Assembly: GCF_023612095.1 (NCBI RefSeq)
Contig: NZ_CP086235.1
Coordinates: 3,793,501 to 3,857,500 of the forward strand
DNA: 64,000 bases
Source: Cytobacillus firmus
GTDB lineage: Bacteria; Bacillota; Bacilli; Bacillales; Cytobacillaceae
Direction of reading: 5' to 3'
Position 1 is the stretch's first letter. Every line of letters starts with the position of its first letter. The notes beneath the pieces are model-generated. The model searched no databases, was not told the origin of the DNA, and was given only the letters and a program-made list of their open reading frames with translations. Shown piece by piece: positions 1 through 7,770 of this stretch. The translations under genes were made by a program, and so were the position numbers.

Positions 1-3
1 GGG

Positions 4-1773
4 ATGCTTGAACTGCTGATTACAATGCTCGAGCGGCTTGGAATCATTGTCACCATTGCGCTGATTCTGACAAGATTCCGCTTTTTCAGAGAGATGATTT
101 ATGGTGAAAGATTAAAACGGCAGCACGAGTATAAAGCCATTCTTTTTTTCGGTTTTTTTGGCATCATTGGAACCTATTCCGGATTGGCCTTTAATACAGA
201 CACACTGCAGTTTAACCGCTGGGCATCCGAGCTTGCTTCTGATGAAGCCATTGCCAATTCCAGGGTGATCGGGGTCGTGCTCGCAGGATTGCTTGGCGGC
301 CCTAAAGTAGGAATTGGCGCAGGAATTATCGCTGGACTCCACCGGTTTACGCTTGGAGGCTTTACCGGGATTGCCTGCGGGCTGGCGTCCATAGTGGCTG
401 GGCTGCTTGCCGGCTTTTTCCGCCGAAAGAACGAGCATGTGAAGCTATCATCAGCTTTCTTCATTGGTGCTGCGGCTGAAGCCGTGCAAATGCTGATTAT
501 CCTTGGAATATCACGGCCCATTGAAAAGGCGGTGGCGCTTGTCGAAATGATTGGGATTCCTATGATTTTAGCCAATGGGCTTGGCAGTGCCTTATTCCTG
601 CTGATCATAAAAAATGTCATTAACGAAGAAGAAAAAGCAGGTGCTTTTCATGCACAGAAAACGCTGCGGATTGCAGACCAGACCCTTGCCCACCTTCGGG
701 AAGGCATCAATCATAAGTCCGCTCTGGCAGTCTGCCTGATTTTACATAAGGAACTTCAAATGAAAGCAGTTGCCATCACCAATCACACTGAAATTCTTGC
801 CCATGTCGGCCTTGGAAATGACCACCATCGTTCCGGAAGCCCGATTCAGACCCAGATCACACGGGATGTCATTCAACACGGTGAAATTGCTGTTGCCAAT
901 GACCAGTCCATTCATTGCCGGGAGGAAAACTGCCCACTTGGTGCAGCCATTGTCGCTCCTTTAAAGCTGCGCGGCGAAACAATCGGAACGCTGAAGTTTT
1001 ACTTCACTTCGGAAAAAGAAATGACAAATCTCGTGATGGAGCTGATTTCGGGACTCAGTGTACTCCTCAGCAATCAGATTGAAATCGCTGAAGCTGATAA
1101 AGCCTTCCAGCTGGCAAAGGAAGCTGAAATTAAAGCGCTGCAGGCGCAAATATCACCGCACTTTTTATTTAATTCATTAAATACGATTATCTCCCTTGTG
1201 CGGATTGAACCTGCCCAGGCACGGAAATTGCTTGTTTCACTCTCCCATTTTCTGCGCCAGAACCTGACGGCCACAACTGTCAGCTTTACAACTCTTGAAC
1301 AGGAACTCAGACATGTAAAGGCCTATCTGTCAATTGAAGAAACCCGGTTTGTGGATCGGCTCGAAGTCATATACGACATTGAAGAAGATGCCCTATTGGA
1401 GAGAATCCCGCCGCTCACTCTGCAGCCGATTGTGGAAAACGCGGTAAAGCATGGGATTAAGAACAAGGAACAAGACTGTATCATTATGATCAAAATTCAG
1501 AAACAGGACGGAATGACGATAGTAAAGGTGAAGGATAATGGACAGGGAATGAGCCGGGAAAGAGCCGAACAGCTTGGCAAGGAAACCCTGCAGTCAGAAT
1601 CGGGATCAGGACTTGCATTGTACAATGTAAACCGCCGGCTGACCATGATGTTTGGTGAGGAAGCTTCGCTGCAAATTGCAAGCACGCCGGGCATAGGCAC
1701 TGACATCCAATTCGCCATTCCGAAAACGGAGGAAAAAGCTGATGGAAAAAACGATCCGAGCCTTAATCGCTGA
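4..1773 (+). CDS. lytS: LytS-type sensor histidine kinase
   Basis: Membrane sensor kinase of 589 aa, close to the length of Bacillus LytS, so the ATG at position 4 is probably the true start even though its RBS lies outside the window. The N-terminal ~200 residues are hydrophobic helices of the 5TMR-LYT type. A GAF-like region follows (~220-365), then a His_kinase domain with the phospho-acceptor in SPHFLFNSLN (about His386), an N-box VENAVKHG (~477) and G-boxes GQGM and GSGLAL. The gene overlaps the next response regulator by 32 nt, so the two form one operon. In Bacillus and E. coli, LytS/BtsS-type systems sense pyruvate and switch on a pyruvate carrier. The cstA-family gene immediately downstream fits that role (inference). 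Confidence 0.93.
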   Translation: MLELLITMLERLGIIVTIALILTRFRFFREMIYGERLKRQHEYKAILFFGFFGIIGTYSGLAFNTDTLQFNRWASELASDEAIANSRVIGVVLAGLLGGPKVGIGAGIIAGLHRFTLGGFTGIACGLASIVAGLLAGFFRRKNEHVKLSSAFFIGAAAEAVQMLIILGISRPIEKAVALVEMIGIPMILANGLGSALFLLIIKNVINEEEKAGAFHAQKTLRIADQTLAHLREGINHKSALAVCLILHKELQMKAVAITNHTEILAHVGLGNDHHRSGSPIQTQITRDVIQHGEIAVANDQSIHCREENCPLGAAIVAPLKLRGETIGTLKFYFTSEKEMTNLVMELISGLSVLLSNQIEIAEADKAFQLAKEAEIKALQAQISPHFLFNSLNTIISLVRIEPAQARKLLVSLSHFLRQNLTATTVSFTTLEQELRHVKAYLSIEETRFVDRLEVIYDIEEDALLERIPPLTLQPIVENAVKHGIKNKEQDCIIMIKIQKQDGMTIVKVKDNGQGMSRERAEQLGKETLQSESGSGLALYNVNRRLTMMFGEEASLQIASTPGIGTDIQFAIPKTEEKADGKNDPSLNR

Positions 1774-2473
1774 TGATGAACGCTACAGCAGAGATGAATT
1801 AAAGCATTTACTGGAGGAATTTCCTGCAATTCAGGTTGTCGGCGAGGCTGAATCAGGTGAAGCAGCGGTGATGAAAGCCATCCAGCTTCAGCCGGATGTT
1901 GTTTTCCTTGATGTGGAGATGCCCAAAATGAATGGGATGGAAGCAGCCCAATCCCTGCACGAGCTGAAAAAAGTGCCGCTTATCATCTTTGCAACGGCCT
2001 ACCCGCAGTTTGCTGCTGAAGCCTTCCGCTATGAAGCGACCGATTATTTACTGAAGCCCTACGACGAGGATCAGCTCGAGCAGACCATCAGGCGAGTGGA
2101 AAAATTGATTGGCGCCAAAAAAGAAAATGATATCGGCAAGCCGGCGGGCAAACTGGCTGTTGAAGAAGATGGGGAAATTTTATACCTGGAGCCAAAAGAG
2201 ATCCTCTATATCGGCCGGGACGAAAAAGTATCCCGGATTATCACCAGGACCGGAGAGCATGAAACCAAAACCCCGCTGAAGGACCTGGAGAGCAGGCTTT
2301 TACCCTTCTCTTTTTTCAGGATTCACAAAAGTTACCTGGTGAATCTGGATTATGTAACTCGGCTGACCCCCTGGTTTAACGGGGCCTATCAGCTTGAGAT
2401 GGAAGGCCGGGAAGAACTCTTGTCTGTGAGCAGGAACTATGTGAAGGCACTGCGGGTGCGATTGGAATTGTGA
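1742..2473 (+). CDS. lytT: LytTR-family response regulator
   Basis: Cytoplasmic response regulator of 243 aa, the partner of the preceding kinase. Receiver domain residues 1-120 show the acidic pair DD at 11-12, the phospho-acceptor D57 in VVFLDVEMPKM and K108-region KPYD. The C-terminal ~100 residues are a LytTR DNA-binding domain (IGRDEKVSRI ... FFRIHKSYLVNL ... LSVSRNYVK). The ATG lies inside lytS, 32 nt before its stop, which suggests translational coupling. Homologues are called LytR (Staphylococcus), LytT (B. subtilis) or BtsR (E. coli). The likely target is the cstA promoter downstream; I could not define its binding repeats with confidence. Confidence 0.93.
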   Translation: MEKTIRALIADDERYSRDELKHLLEEFPAIQVVGEAESGEAAVMKAIQLQPDVVFLDVEMPKMNGMEAAQSLHELKKVPLIIFATAYPQFAAEAFRYEATDYLLKPYDEDQLEQTIRRVEKLIGAKKENDIGKPAGKLAVEEDGEILYLEPKEILYIGRDEKVSRIITRTGEHETKTPLKDLESRLLPFSFFRIHKSYLVNLDYVTRLTPWFNGAYQLEMEGREELLSVSRNYVKALRVRLEL

Positions 2474-2506
2474 AAAGCATCGGGGACGGTGCTTTTTTGT
2501 TTTTTT
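2473..2506 (+). terminator. Rho-independent terminator after lytST
   Basis: AAAAGCA pairs with TGCTTTT around a 10-nt loop, followed directly by a T-rich run. It begins at the lytT stop codon. Confidence 0.7.
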
Positions 2507-2622
2507 GGTGGGGGGGTAGCTCAAAATATAGCGAATTTTCGAATCATTCACATCTTTCCATGCATCTTAATCCCCCTTCATTGCCTTTTAATCTTCATTT
2601 TTTACATGTTGGACACAAATTG

Positions 2623-2668
2623 TTCAAATTTTCTCCTTCTTTTATATAATTAATGTAAACGCATTCAT
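2623..2668 (+). promoter_or_regulatory. cstA promoter with overlapping CcpA cre box
   Basis: A TATAAT -10 box lies at 2645-2650, with a weak -35 (TTCAAA, 2623-2628) 16 bp upstream. ATGTAAACGCATTCAT at 2653-2668 matches the CcpA consensus WTGNAARCGNWWWCAW at every position and sits over the expected transcription start. Glucose repression through CcpA/HPr-Ser-P is therefore predicted for cstA. The region upstream (2540-2600) has imperfect CTTCATT repeats that could be LytT sites, but this is weak. Confidence 0.8.
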
Positions 2669-2682
2669 AAAGGGGGATTAAT

Positions 2683-4134
2683 ATGATTACTTTTTTATCC
2701 TGTATTGCACTTTTAATTGTAGGTTATTTTACGTACGGCAAGTATGTTGAAAAAGTGTTCGGTGTGAAGGAGGCACGAACAACACCTGCCTATACACATG
2801 CTGACGGTGTGGATTATATCGCCATGAGCACGCCAAAGAACTCGTTAATCCAGCTGTTGAACATTGCTGGTACCGGCCCGATATTCGGTCCGATCATGGG
2901 AGCTCTTTACGGGCCTGCAGCTTTTATCTGGATCGTGGTCGGCTGTATTTTTGCCGGTGCTGTTCATGACTATTTAACAGGAATGATTTCCATCCGCAAC
3001 CGCGGCGCACATTTGCCTGAGCTTGCGAGCAAGTTCCTCGGGAAAGTCATGAAGCATGTTGTGAACGCTTTCGCTGTTCTGCTTCTGTTATTGGTTGGTA
3101 CGGTGTTTGTTACGACTCCGGCTGATCTGCTTTATGTGGTGATGGATCAGAAGGTATCTGTAACCCTCATCATTGCTGCAATTTTCATTTATTACATTTT
3201 GGCGACTTTACTGCCTGTTGATAAAATTATTGGCCGCTTATACCCATACTTTGGAGCATTGCTTTTAATCAGTGCACTTGGGGTTGGTATCGGGTTAGTT
3301 GCGACCGGCGCTAATATTCCCGAAATTTCACTGCAGAATTTCCACCCGGCTAATGCACCTATTTTTCCATTGCTGTTTTTCACGATTACTTGCGGTGCTC
3401 TTTCCGGCTTCCATGCGACACAGACACCGATTATCTCCCGCACAACTCAAAATGAGAATCAGGGACGCAAAATTTTCTATGGCATGATGATTGCAGAAGG
3501 AATTATCGCGATGATCTGGGCGGCTGCTGCGATGAGCTTGTTTGATGGCTATAACGGATTAAGTGATTTCCTTGCAAACGGCGGTCCGGGAGCAGTCGTC
3601 AGTGAAGCTTCCACTATGATGCTTGGTGCGATCGGCGGAACACTTGCTGTTCTTGGAGTTGTTGTTCTTCCAATCACTTCAGGAGATACGGCTTTCCGGA
3701 GTGCACGGATGATTATTGCTGATTATATTAATTTTGCTCAGAAGAAATTCTCAAGCCGTTTGTGGATCGCTATTCCTTTGTTCGCGGTCTCACTGGCACT
3801 AACGCAAATCGACTTTAACATTTTATGGAGATACTTCAGCTGGGCAAACCAATCAACAGCGGTCATCGCACTGTTTGTCGGTGCCATGTACTTGTATATC
3901 GCAAAGAAAAATTACTGGATTTCGCTTATTCCTGGCACATTCATGCTGCTGATGGTCTTAACGTATATCTTAAACGCACCAATCGGTTTCGGATTATCCT
4001 GGAATACTGCCTGGATTGGCGGTGCAATCGGTACAGTTGCTCTTGTAGCCCTGTTCTTCTCCGCTGCTAAAAAAGCTCGGGCGAATAATCTGCCGCTTGA
4101 AGAGGATATTTCCGGCTGGAAGAGATCTGCTTAA
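2683..4134 (+). CDS. cstA: CstA-family carbon starvation / pyruvate transporter
   Basis: Integral membrane transporter of 483 aa with many hydrophobic helices. The N-terminal half shows the CstA-type features GTGPIFGP and GAVHDYLTGMIS. E. coli CstA and BtsT are ~700 aa, whereas many Firmicutes members are short like this one. BtsT and CstA are H+/pyruvate symporters, and the family also moves peptides; pyruvate is favoured here because the gene follows a LytS/LytT pair. The start has a good RBS (AAAGGGGGAT). It has its own promoter with a cre box, so expression should need release from glucose repression plus LytT activation. The stop codon overlaps the next small gene. Confidence 0.9.
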   Translation: MITFLSCIALLIVGYFTYGKYVEKVFGVKEARTTPAYTHADGVDYIAMSTPKNSLIQLLNIAGTGPIFGPIMGALYGPAAFIWIVVGCIFAGAVHDYLTGMISIRNRGAHLPELASKFLGKVMKHVVNAFAVLLLLLVGTVFVTTPADLLYVVMDQKVSVTLIIAAIFIYYILATLLPVDKIIGRLYPYFGALLLISALGVGIGLVATGANIPEISLQNFHPANAPIFPLLFFTITCGALSGFHATQTPIISRTTQNENQGRKIFYGMMIAEGIIAMIWAAAAMSLFDGYNGLSDFLANGGPGAVVSEASTMMLGAIGGTLAVLGVVVLPITSGDTAFRSARMIIADYINFAQKKFSSRLWIAIPLFAVSLALTQIDFNILWRYFSWANQSTAVIALFVGAMYLYIAKKNYWISLIPGTFMLLMVLTYILNAPIGFGLSWNTAWIGGAIGTVALVALFFSAAKKARANNLPLEEDISGWKRSA

Positions 4135-4280
4135 TGGGCTGCTGTAATCCCAAATACCGGGAAGCAGTAAATGAGGAAGAGAAGAGAATAAATGCGCAAG
4201 GTGAAGCTTCTCTCTCTCTTTCTATTAAATTACTTTTTTGCGTGGTATCCATAATCGGGGTATTCTTCTATTTAACTTAG
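4134..4280 (+). CDS. 48-aa membrane peptide coupled to cstA
   Basis: A short gene whose ATG shares its A with the cstA stop (TAATG), so translation is probably coupled. The peptide begins MGCCNPKYRE, continues with a charged stretch rich in Glu/Lys, and ends in one hydrophobic segment of about 18 residues (IKLLFCVVSIIGVFFYLT). It is likely a one-pass inner-membrane protein with a Cys pair at positions 3-4. A strong terminator follows directly, which supports it as the last gene of the unit. E. coli cstA and btsT are also followed by a small gene (YbdD/YjiX), but I see no sequence similarity to those. I do not know its function; a role as an accessory subunit of CstA is only inference. Confidence 0.75.
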   Translation: MGCCNPKYREAVNEEEKRINAQGEASLSLSIKLLFCVVSIIGVFFYLT

Positions 4281-4281
4281 C

Positions 4282-4310
4282 AAAAAGTGCACGTACATGC
4301 GTGCACTTTT
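4282..4310 (+). terminator. Strong terminator of the cstA unit
   Basis: AAAAGTGCACG and CGTGCACTTTT form an 11-bp perfect stem around a TACATG loop. Confidence 0.85.
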
Positions 4311-4337
4311 CCATTTAACCAAAGGAGGCACTATAAT

Positions 4338-5258
4338 ATGAAGATATTAATAGTCGGAGCCGGAGCCATTGGTGGCTATTTTGGCGGAAGGCTTTTGGAA
4401 AAAGGTATGGATGTTACTTTTTTGGTAAGGGAAAAAAGAAAGCAGCAGCTTGAGAAATATGGGCTGCGCGTGGAAAGTGTTCATGGAGAAATGGTGTTTT
4501 CGGAACCAAAAACGATTCAGGCTGGAGAAAAGGCAGATTCATTCGACGTCATCCTGCTCTCTACCAAAGCTTATCATCTTGAGGGAGCCATCAGGGATAT
4601 CCGTCCATACACAGACAATAATACTATGATTCTTCCTCTCTTAAATGGAATTGCCCATATGGATCAGCTGACAGCTGCTTTTCGAGAAGAGAACGTTCTC
4701 GGGGGACTTTGTTTTATTGAAACCACTCTTGGTGAAAATGGGACAGTGGTTCATACCAGCCCTGTCCATGACTTGGTTTTCGGGGAGCGTTCCGGCGAAA
4801 AAACGGAGCGGATTTTAAAGCTTCAAGAGGCCTTTTCAGGTACAAAATCAAACTTTCGACTCTCTGAAAATATCGAACAGGAGATGTGGCATAAGTACCT
4901 GTTTATCTCCACACTTTCCGGTGTCACCTCCCTGTTCCGCTCACCTATCGGTCCGATCCGCGAGCAGGCTTTCGGATTGAATTCGATTAAAGAGGTTCTA
5001 AAAGAGGCATCTGCCATTATGAGAGGCCTGGGTGCTCCGCTGGCTGAAGGGATTGAAGAATCCCAGATGAAAAAAATACATGAAATGGGCTATGAAATGA
5101 AGTCCTCCCTTCAGCGCGATATGGAAAAGAGGCAGGCGATCGAAGCTGATCACTTCTTTGGCTATTTGCTGGAGAAAGCTGACATACTGGATTTGAGTGC
5201 CCCTGTTATCGGTGCCCTATATGCTAATTTGAAAGTATATGAGAAAAATAGTCTTTAA
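4338..5258 (+). CDS. panE: 2-dehydropantoate 2-reductase (ketopantoate reductase)
   Basis: Cytoplasmic NADPH-dependent reductase of 306 aa that converts ketopantoate to pantoate for pantothenate/CoA synthesis. The N-terminal Rossmann motif GAGAIGGYFG lies at residues 7-16, a conserved LLSTKAY segment follows, and the C-terminal domain contains the ApbA/PanE pattern (EMWHKYLFIS, SSLQRDMEKR). The start is the ATG at 4338 because AAAGGAGG (4321-4328) lies 9 nt upstream; an in-frame GTG at 4287 falls inside the previous terminator. It is monocistronic and not linked to panBCD. Bacilli often carry several paralogues, so it may act on another 2-oxoacid. Confidence 0.85.
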   Translation: MKILIVGAGAIGGYFGGRLLEKGMDVTFLVREKRKQQLEKYGLRVESVHGEMVFSEPKTIQAGEKADSFDVILLSTKAYHLEGAIRDIRPYTDNNTMILPLLNGIAHMDQLTAAFREENVLGGLCFIETTLGENGTVVHTSPVHDLVFGERSGEKTERILKLQEAFSGTKSNFRLSENIEQEMWHKYLFISTLSGVTSLFRSPIGPIREQAFGLNSIKEVLKEASAIMRGLGAPLAEGIEESQMKKIHEMGYEMKSSLQRDMEKRQAIEADHFFGYLLEKADILDLSAPVIGALYANLKVYEKNSL

Positions 5259-5261
5259 ACA

Positions 5262-5293
5262 AAAATCCGAGCAGGTCACCCTGCTCGGATTTT
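5262..5293. terminator. Bidirectional terminator
   Basis: AAAATCCGAGCAGG and CCTGCTCGGATTTT form a 14-bp perfect stem around TCAC. It lies between the convergent panE and M6 protease genes and can serve both. Confidence 0.9.
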
Positions 5294-5300
5294 CAGTCTA

Positions 5301-7127
5301 TTATTTTGTGCTGCTGTTCGAGTTATAGAAGAATTTCGCTGTGATGGATCCATCCGCTTTTTCTTTAATGTCTGTTACATGGATTCCGGAGTCAGCCGGT
5401 GTTGAGCTGTTGCCCTTCCAGAAATAGTAAGAGCCAGTATGAACCTTTCCGGAGACAGGTGTGATTTTGCTGCCTGTTTTGAAGAAGTCACCTGCATCAC
5501 CGCGGTTTTTATTTTTCTCTAGGTCATACTTCCCATCAGCCTGAAGGACAGATAATCCGTAATGTGTTACAACTGTTCCGTCACTCGCTGTTTCGGATTG
5601 GTTGTATTGGAAGCGTTTGTTCATCCAATTTTCAACATTGTTTGGACGGAAGCCGGCTGTCTGGTACAGGTTGATGATGTTCTCATCTACATGCCACGCC
5701 ACTAAGCCTTTAGCGTCTTCACCCTGGCGGATAAACCCTTTATTAAAGCCGTCCTGCTGAACGTTTTCAAATAGGAAGTATTCAGTACCATTTGAGCCTG
5801 GCACCTCCATTTTGACAATGCCGTTGTCAGCATCTGCTTTATTGATTGCAGGCAATGTGATTTCCTGCACGCCATCCTCGGGTTTCACTTCAACCGGATT
5901 TACCCATCCTAAGAAAATCTTAGAGAATGGATCAAAGTGTGCCGGAGAGTTTCCGCCAAATTCAGGTTTATTCGGATAGCGCAGCCATGATCCGCCTGCC
6001 ATCATCGAGTAGTTCCCTACCCCTTCAGAGCTATAAACCGTATCATAGAAATCAGGCAATCCCAGGGCATGTCCAAATTCATGGGCATAAACCCCAGTTT
6101 GAGCAGGGAATGGACCTGTTTTTGCTTCATCATTATACGTATTTGTTGCTGCATCAAATCCGGCCACGTTACCGCCGATTCCTGGCTGGATGTTGTAATT
6201 GTTAACGATTACGCCATCATACGTCATATCTTCTTTAACAGTTTTGTTTATCCATGCTTCTTCAGCCATTCCTTCTTTTACTGGTGCCGGCTGGCCAGTT
6301 TCATAGTATTTTCCATAATAAAGGGCACTCAGGATATTCCACTTATGAGACCAGAACTGGGCCGGGTCACGGCTGAATTCAGCCCCTGTTCCTTCATGAA
6401 TGACGAAAACGTTAGGCACTTCCCCATTTTCAGCATACTTTGAAAAGTCAACCTGATCGTCTGCCGCTTTCAGCAAGTCGCGGATGAATTCACCTGTATG
6501 GGCATCACCATTGACGTTCCCATTTACATATTTACCGCCTTCAGCATATTTACCTTCCTGATCCAGATAGTAGGAAGCACCTTTTGGCATCTCCACCCAG
6601 ACAAACTCTGTATTTTCCTTGCGGACCAGGTTCGTTTTTCCATAGCTGGATTCTTTATAAGCGTTTTGCATTGTGCGGTCCTTTGGAACATCCGGTCCAT
6701 CATATTGCTTGAACTGTTTAAGCTCATATGGGTTATACTCAGTTCCAAAAATTAAATCCTCATAATATTTTGCCGGGACTTGTCCAGGCATATCGCCGAC
6801 AGGCTCATCTCCATCCGGATACTTTGCGAGAAGAACCAAAACTGGAATATCCCCTGTTGCCTCTTTATATGCCACATGATTGTCGCCAGGCTGCTGGAAT
6901 TTTGCTCCCGCCTTGGCTGCTTTCTCAGCCGGATCGGCCTTTGACAGATCGATTCCCAGTTCCTTCGCTTTTGCAGCAAGCTCTGGAGACGCACCGACAT
7001 GATGTGCAAGATTGATTTGATACTTGTTTTCCTGCTTAGCCTGTGTATCTGCCGGTCCGGCTCCTGCAAAAACGGCACTTCCTGCTAAAGCAAGGGTTAA
7101 AGCTGAAGTTGATAGAACTTTTAACAA
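5301..7127 (-). CDS. Secreted M6 (immune inhibitor A-like) metalloprotease
   Basis: Secreted zinc protease of about 608 aa. A Sec signal peptide covers the first ~25 residues (LKVLSTSALTLALAGSAVFAGA). The catalytic motif HEFGHALGLPD at about residue 350 is the metzincin-type HExxHxxGxxD, followed by the Met-turn region YSMMAGGSW. B. cereus InhA is ~795 aa; this protein is shorter and seems to lack the extra C-terminal domain. The TTG at 7127 is the preferred start, because GGGAG lies 8 nt upstream and the in-frame GTG at 7136 overlaps that RBS. It is monocistronic. Likely roles are extracellular protein degradation or processing; no substrate can be read from the sequence. Confidence 0.88.
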   Translation of the reverse strand: MLKVLSTSALTLALAGSAVFAGAGPADTQAKQENKYQINLAHHVGASPELAAKAKELGIDLSKADPAEKAAKAGAKFQQPGDNHVAYKEATGDIPVLVLLAKYPDGDEPVGDMPGQVPAKYYEDLIFGTEYNPYELKQFKQYDGPDVPKDRTMQNAYKESSYGKTNLVRKENTEFVWVEMPKGASYYLDQEGKYAEGGKYVNGNVNGDAHTGEFIRDLLKAADDQVDFSKYAENGEVPNVFVIHEGTGAEFSRDPAQFWSHKWNILSALYYGKYYETGQPAPVKEGMAEEAWINKTVKEDMTYDGVIVNNYNIQPGIGGNVAGFDAATNTYNDEAKTGPFPAQTGVYAHEFGHALGLPDFYDTVYSSEGVGNYSMMAGGSWLRYPNKPEFGGNSPAHFDPFSKIFLGWVNPVEVKPEDGVQEITLPAINKADADNGIVKMEVPGSNGTEYFLFENVQQDGFNKGFIRQGEDAKGLVAWHVDENIINLYQTAGFRPNNVENWMNKRFQYNQSETASDGTVVTHYGLSVLQADGKYDLEKNKNRGDAGDFFKTGSKITPVSGKVHTGSYYFWKGNSSTPADSGIHVTDIKEKADGSITAKFFYNSNSSTK

Positions 7128-7285
7128 TATACTCACTCCCTATAATCTATTTCTGTAATCTAAATATTATAAAATATTCAGTATTTTCGAAATAGGAGGA
7201 AAGCATGGTTTTGTATGGAATTTCGTGATACTAAAGACTTATTTTTCAGAAAAGTTACAGGTGAAAAGAATATTTCTCTGAGAAA

Positions 7286-7314
7286 TTTCCTTTAATAGGT
7301 TAATGATTTATAAT
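7286..7314 (+). promoter_or_regulatory. Possible sigma-A promoter for the ywbE pair
   Basis: Perfect TATAAT at 7309-7314 with only a poor -35 (TTTCCT, 7286-7291) 17 bp upstream. It lies 32 nt before the ATG of the next gene. Confidence 0.45.
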
Positions 7315-7345
7315 AGAGGGATATGTAAATAAAGGAGACTCTAAC

Positions 7346-7534
7346 ATGACTAATATAGAAGATAATGCACCAAAGAAAATCAGCCTTAAAGAAGCAATGA
7401 AACAGCAGCTAATGAATAAAAAGCAGGGTCAGTCAGGCGGAACGTTCAATAATGCTCCGGTTAAATCCACGAAAGCGCTGAAAAGCCAGCAGACTAAGAA
7501 GACCAATAATCAGCGGAAACGGACGGGTGTGTAA
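7346..7534 (+). CDS. Conserved 62-aa basic protein upstream of ywbE
   Basis: Small hydrophilic protein, strongly basic, rich in Lys, Gln and Asn and probably disordered (NKKQGQSGG, QQTKKTNNQRKR at the end). The start has a good RBS (AAAGGAGA). Its stop overlaps the ywbE start (TAATG), so the two are coupled. The basic tail suggests nucleic-acid contact, but I do not recognise a named domain. Confidence 0.75.
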   Translation: MTNIEDNAPKKISLKEAMKQQLMNKKQGQSGGTFNNAPVKSTKALKSQQTKKTNNQRKRTGV

Positions 7535-7731
7535 TGGAGGGTCAGAATCGCGCTGCCATAGCGCCAGGATTAAAAGTGAAGATCGTTCTTAAAAAGGATC
7601 AGCGGACAGGTGTGCTGACAGAAGGAATTGTGAAAGACATTTTAACGAAGTCCCCTTCCCATCCGCATGGTATTAAAGTAAGGCTTGAAGATGGGCAGGT
7701 TGGCCGGGTAAAACAAATCCTGCGCCCATAA
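7534..7731 (+). CDS. ywbE: YwbE family protein (DUF2196)
   Basis: Compact protein of 65 aa matching the YwbE family: GLKVKIVLKKDQRTG, then the conserved SPSHPHGIKVRLEDGQVGRV core. The family is widespread in bacteria and its function is unknown; the fold is probably a small beta barrel. In B. subtilis ywbE sits near ywbD (rlmI); in this window rlmI is 28 kb away. It is coupled to the preceding 62-aa gene through a TAATG overlap. Confidence 0.9.
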   Translation: MEGQNRAAIAPGLKVKIVLKKDQRTGVLTEGIVKDILTKSPSHPHGIKVRLEDGQVGRVKQILRP

Positions 7732-7770
7732 GAAGCGGCCTTTTAATTTGATAACTCACGGAGGAGACTA

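Noticed and set aside
2576..2600. CTTCATT direct repeats as LytT binding sites
   Set aside because: The 17-bp spacing does not fit the usual LytTR site spacing, and the repeats are short.
4287..4337. N-terminal extension of panE from an upstream GTG
   Set aside because: The extension lies within a perfect terminator stem, and a strong RBS precedes the ATG at 4338.
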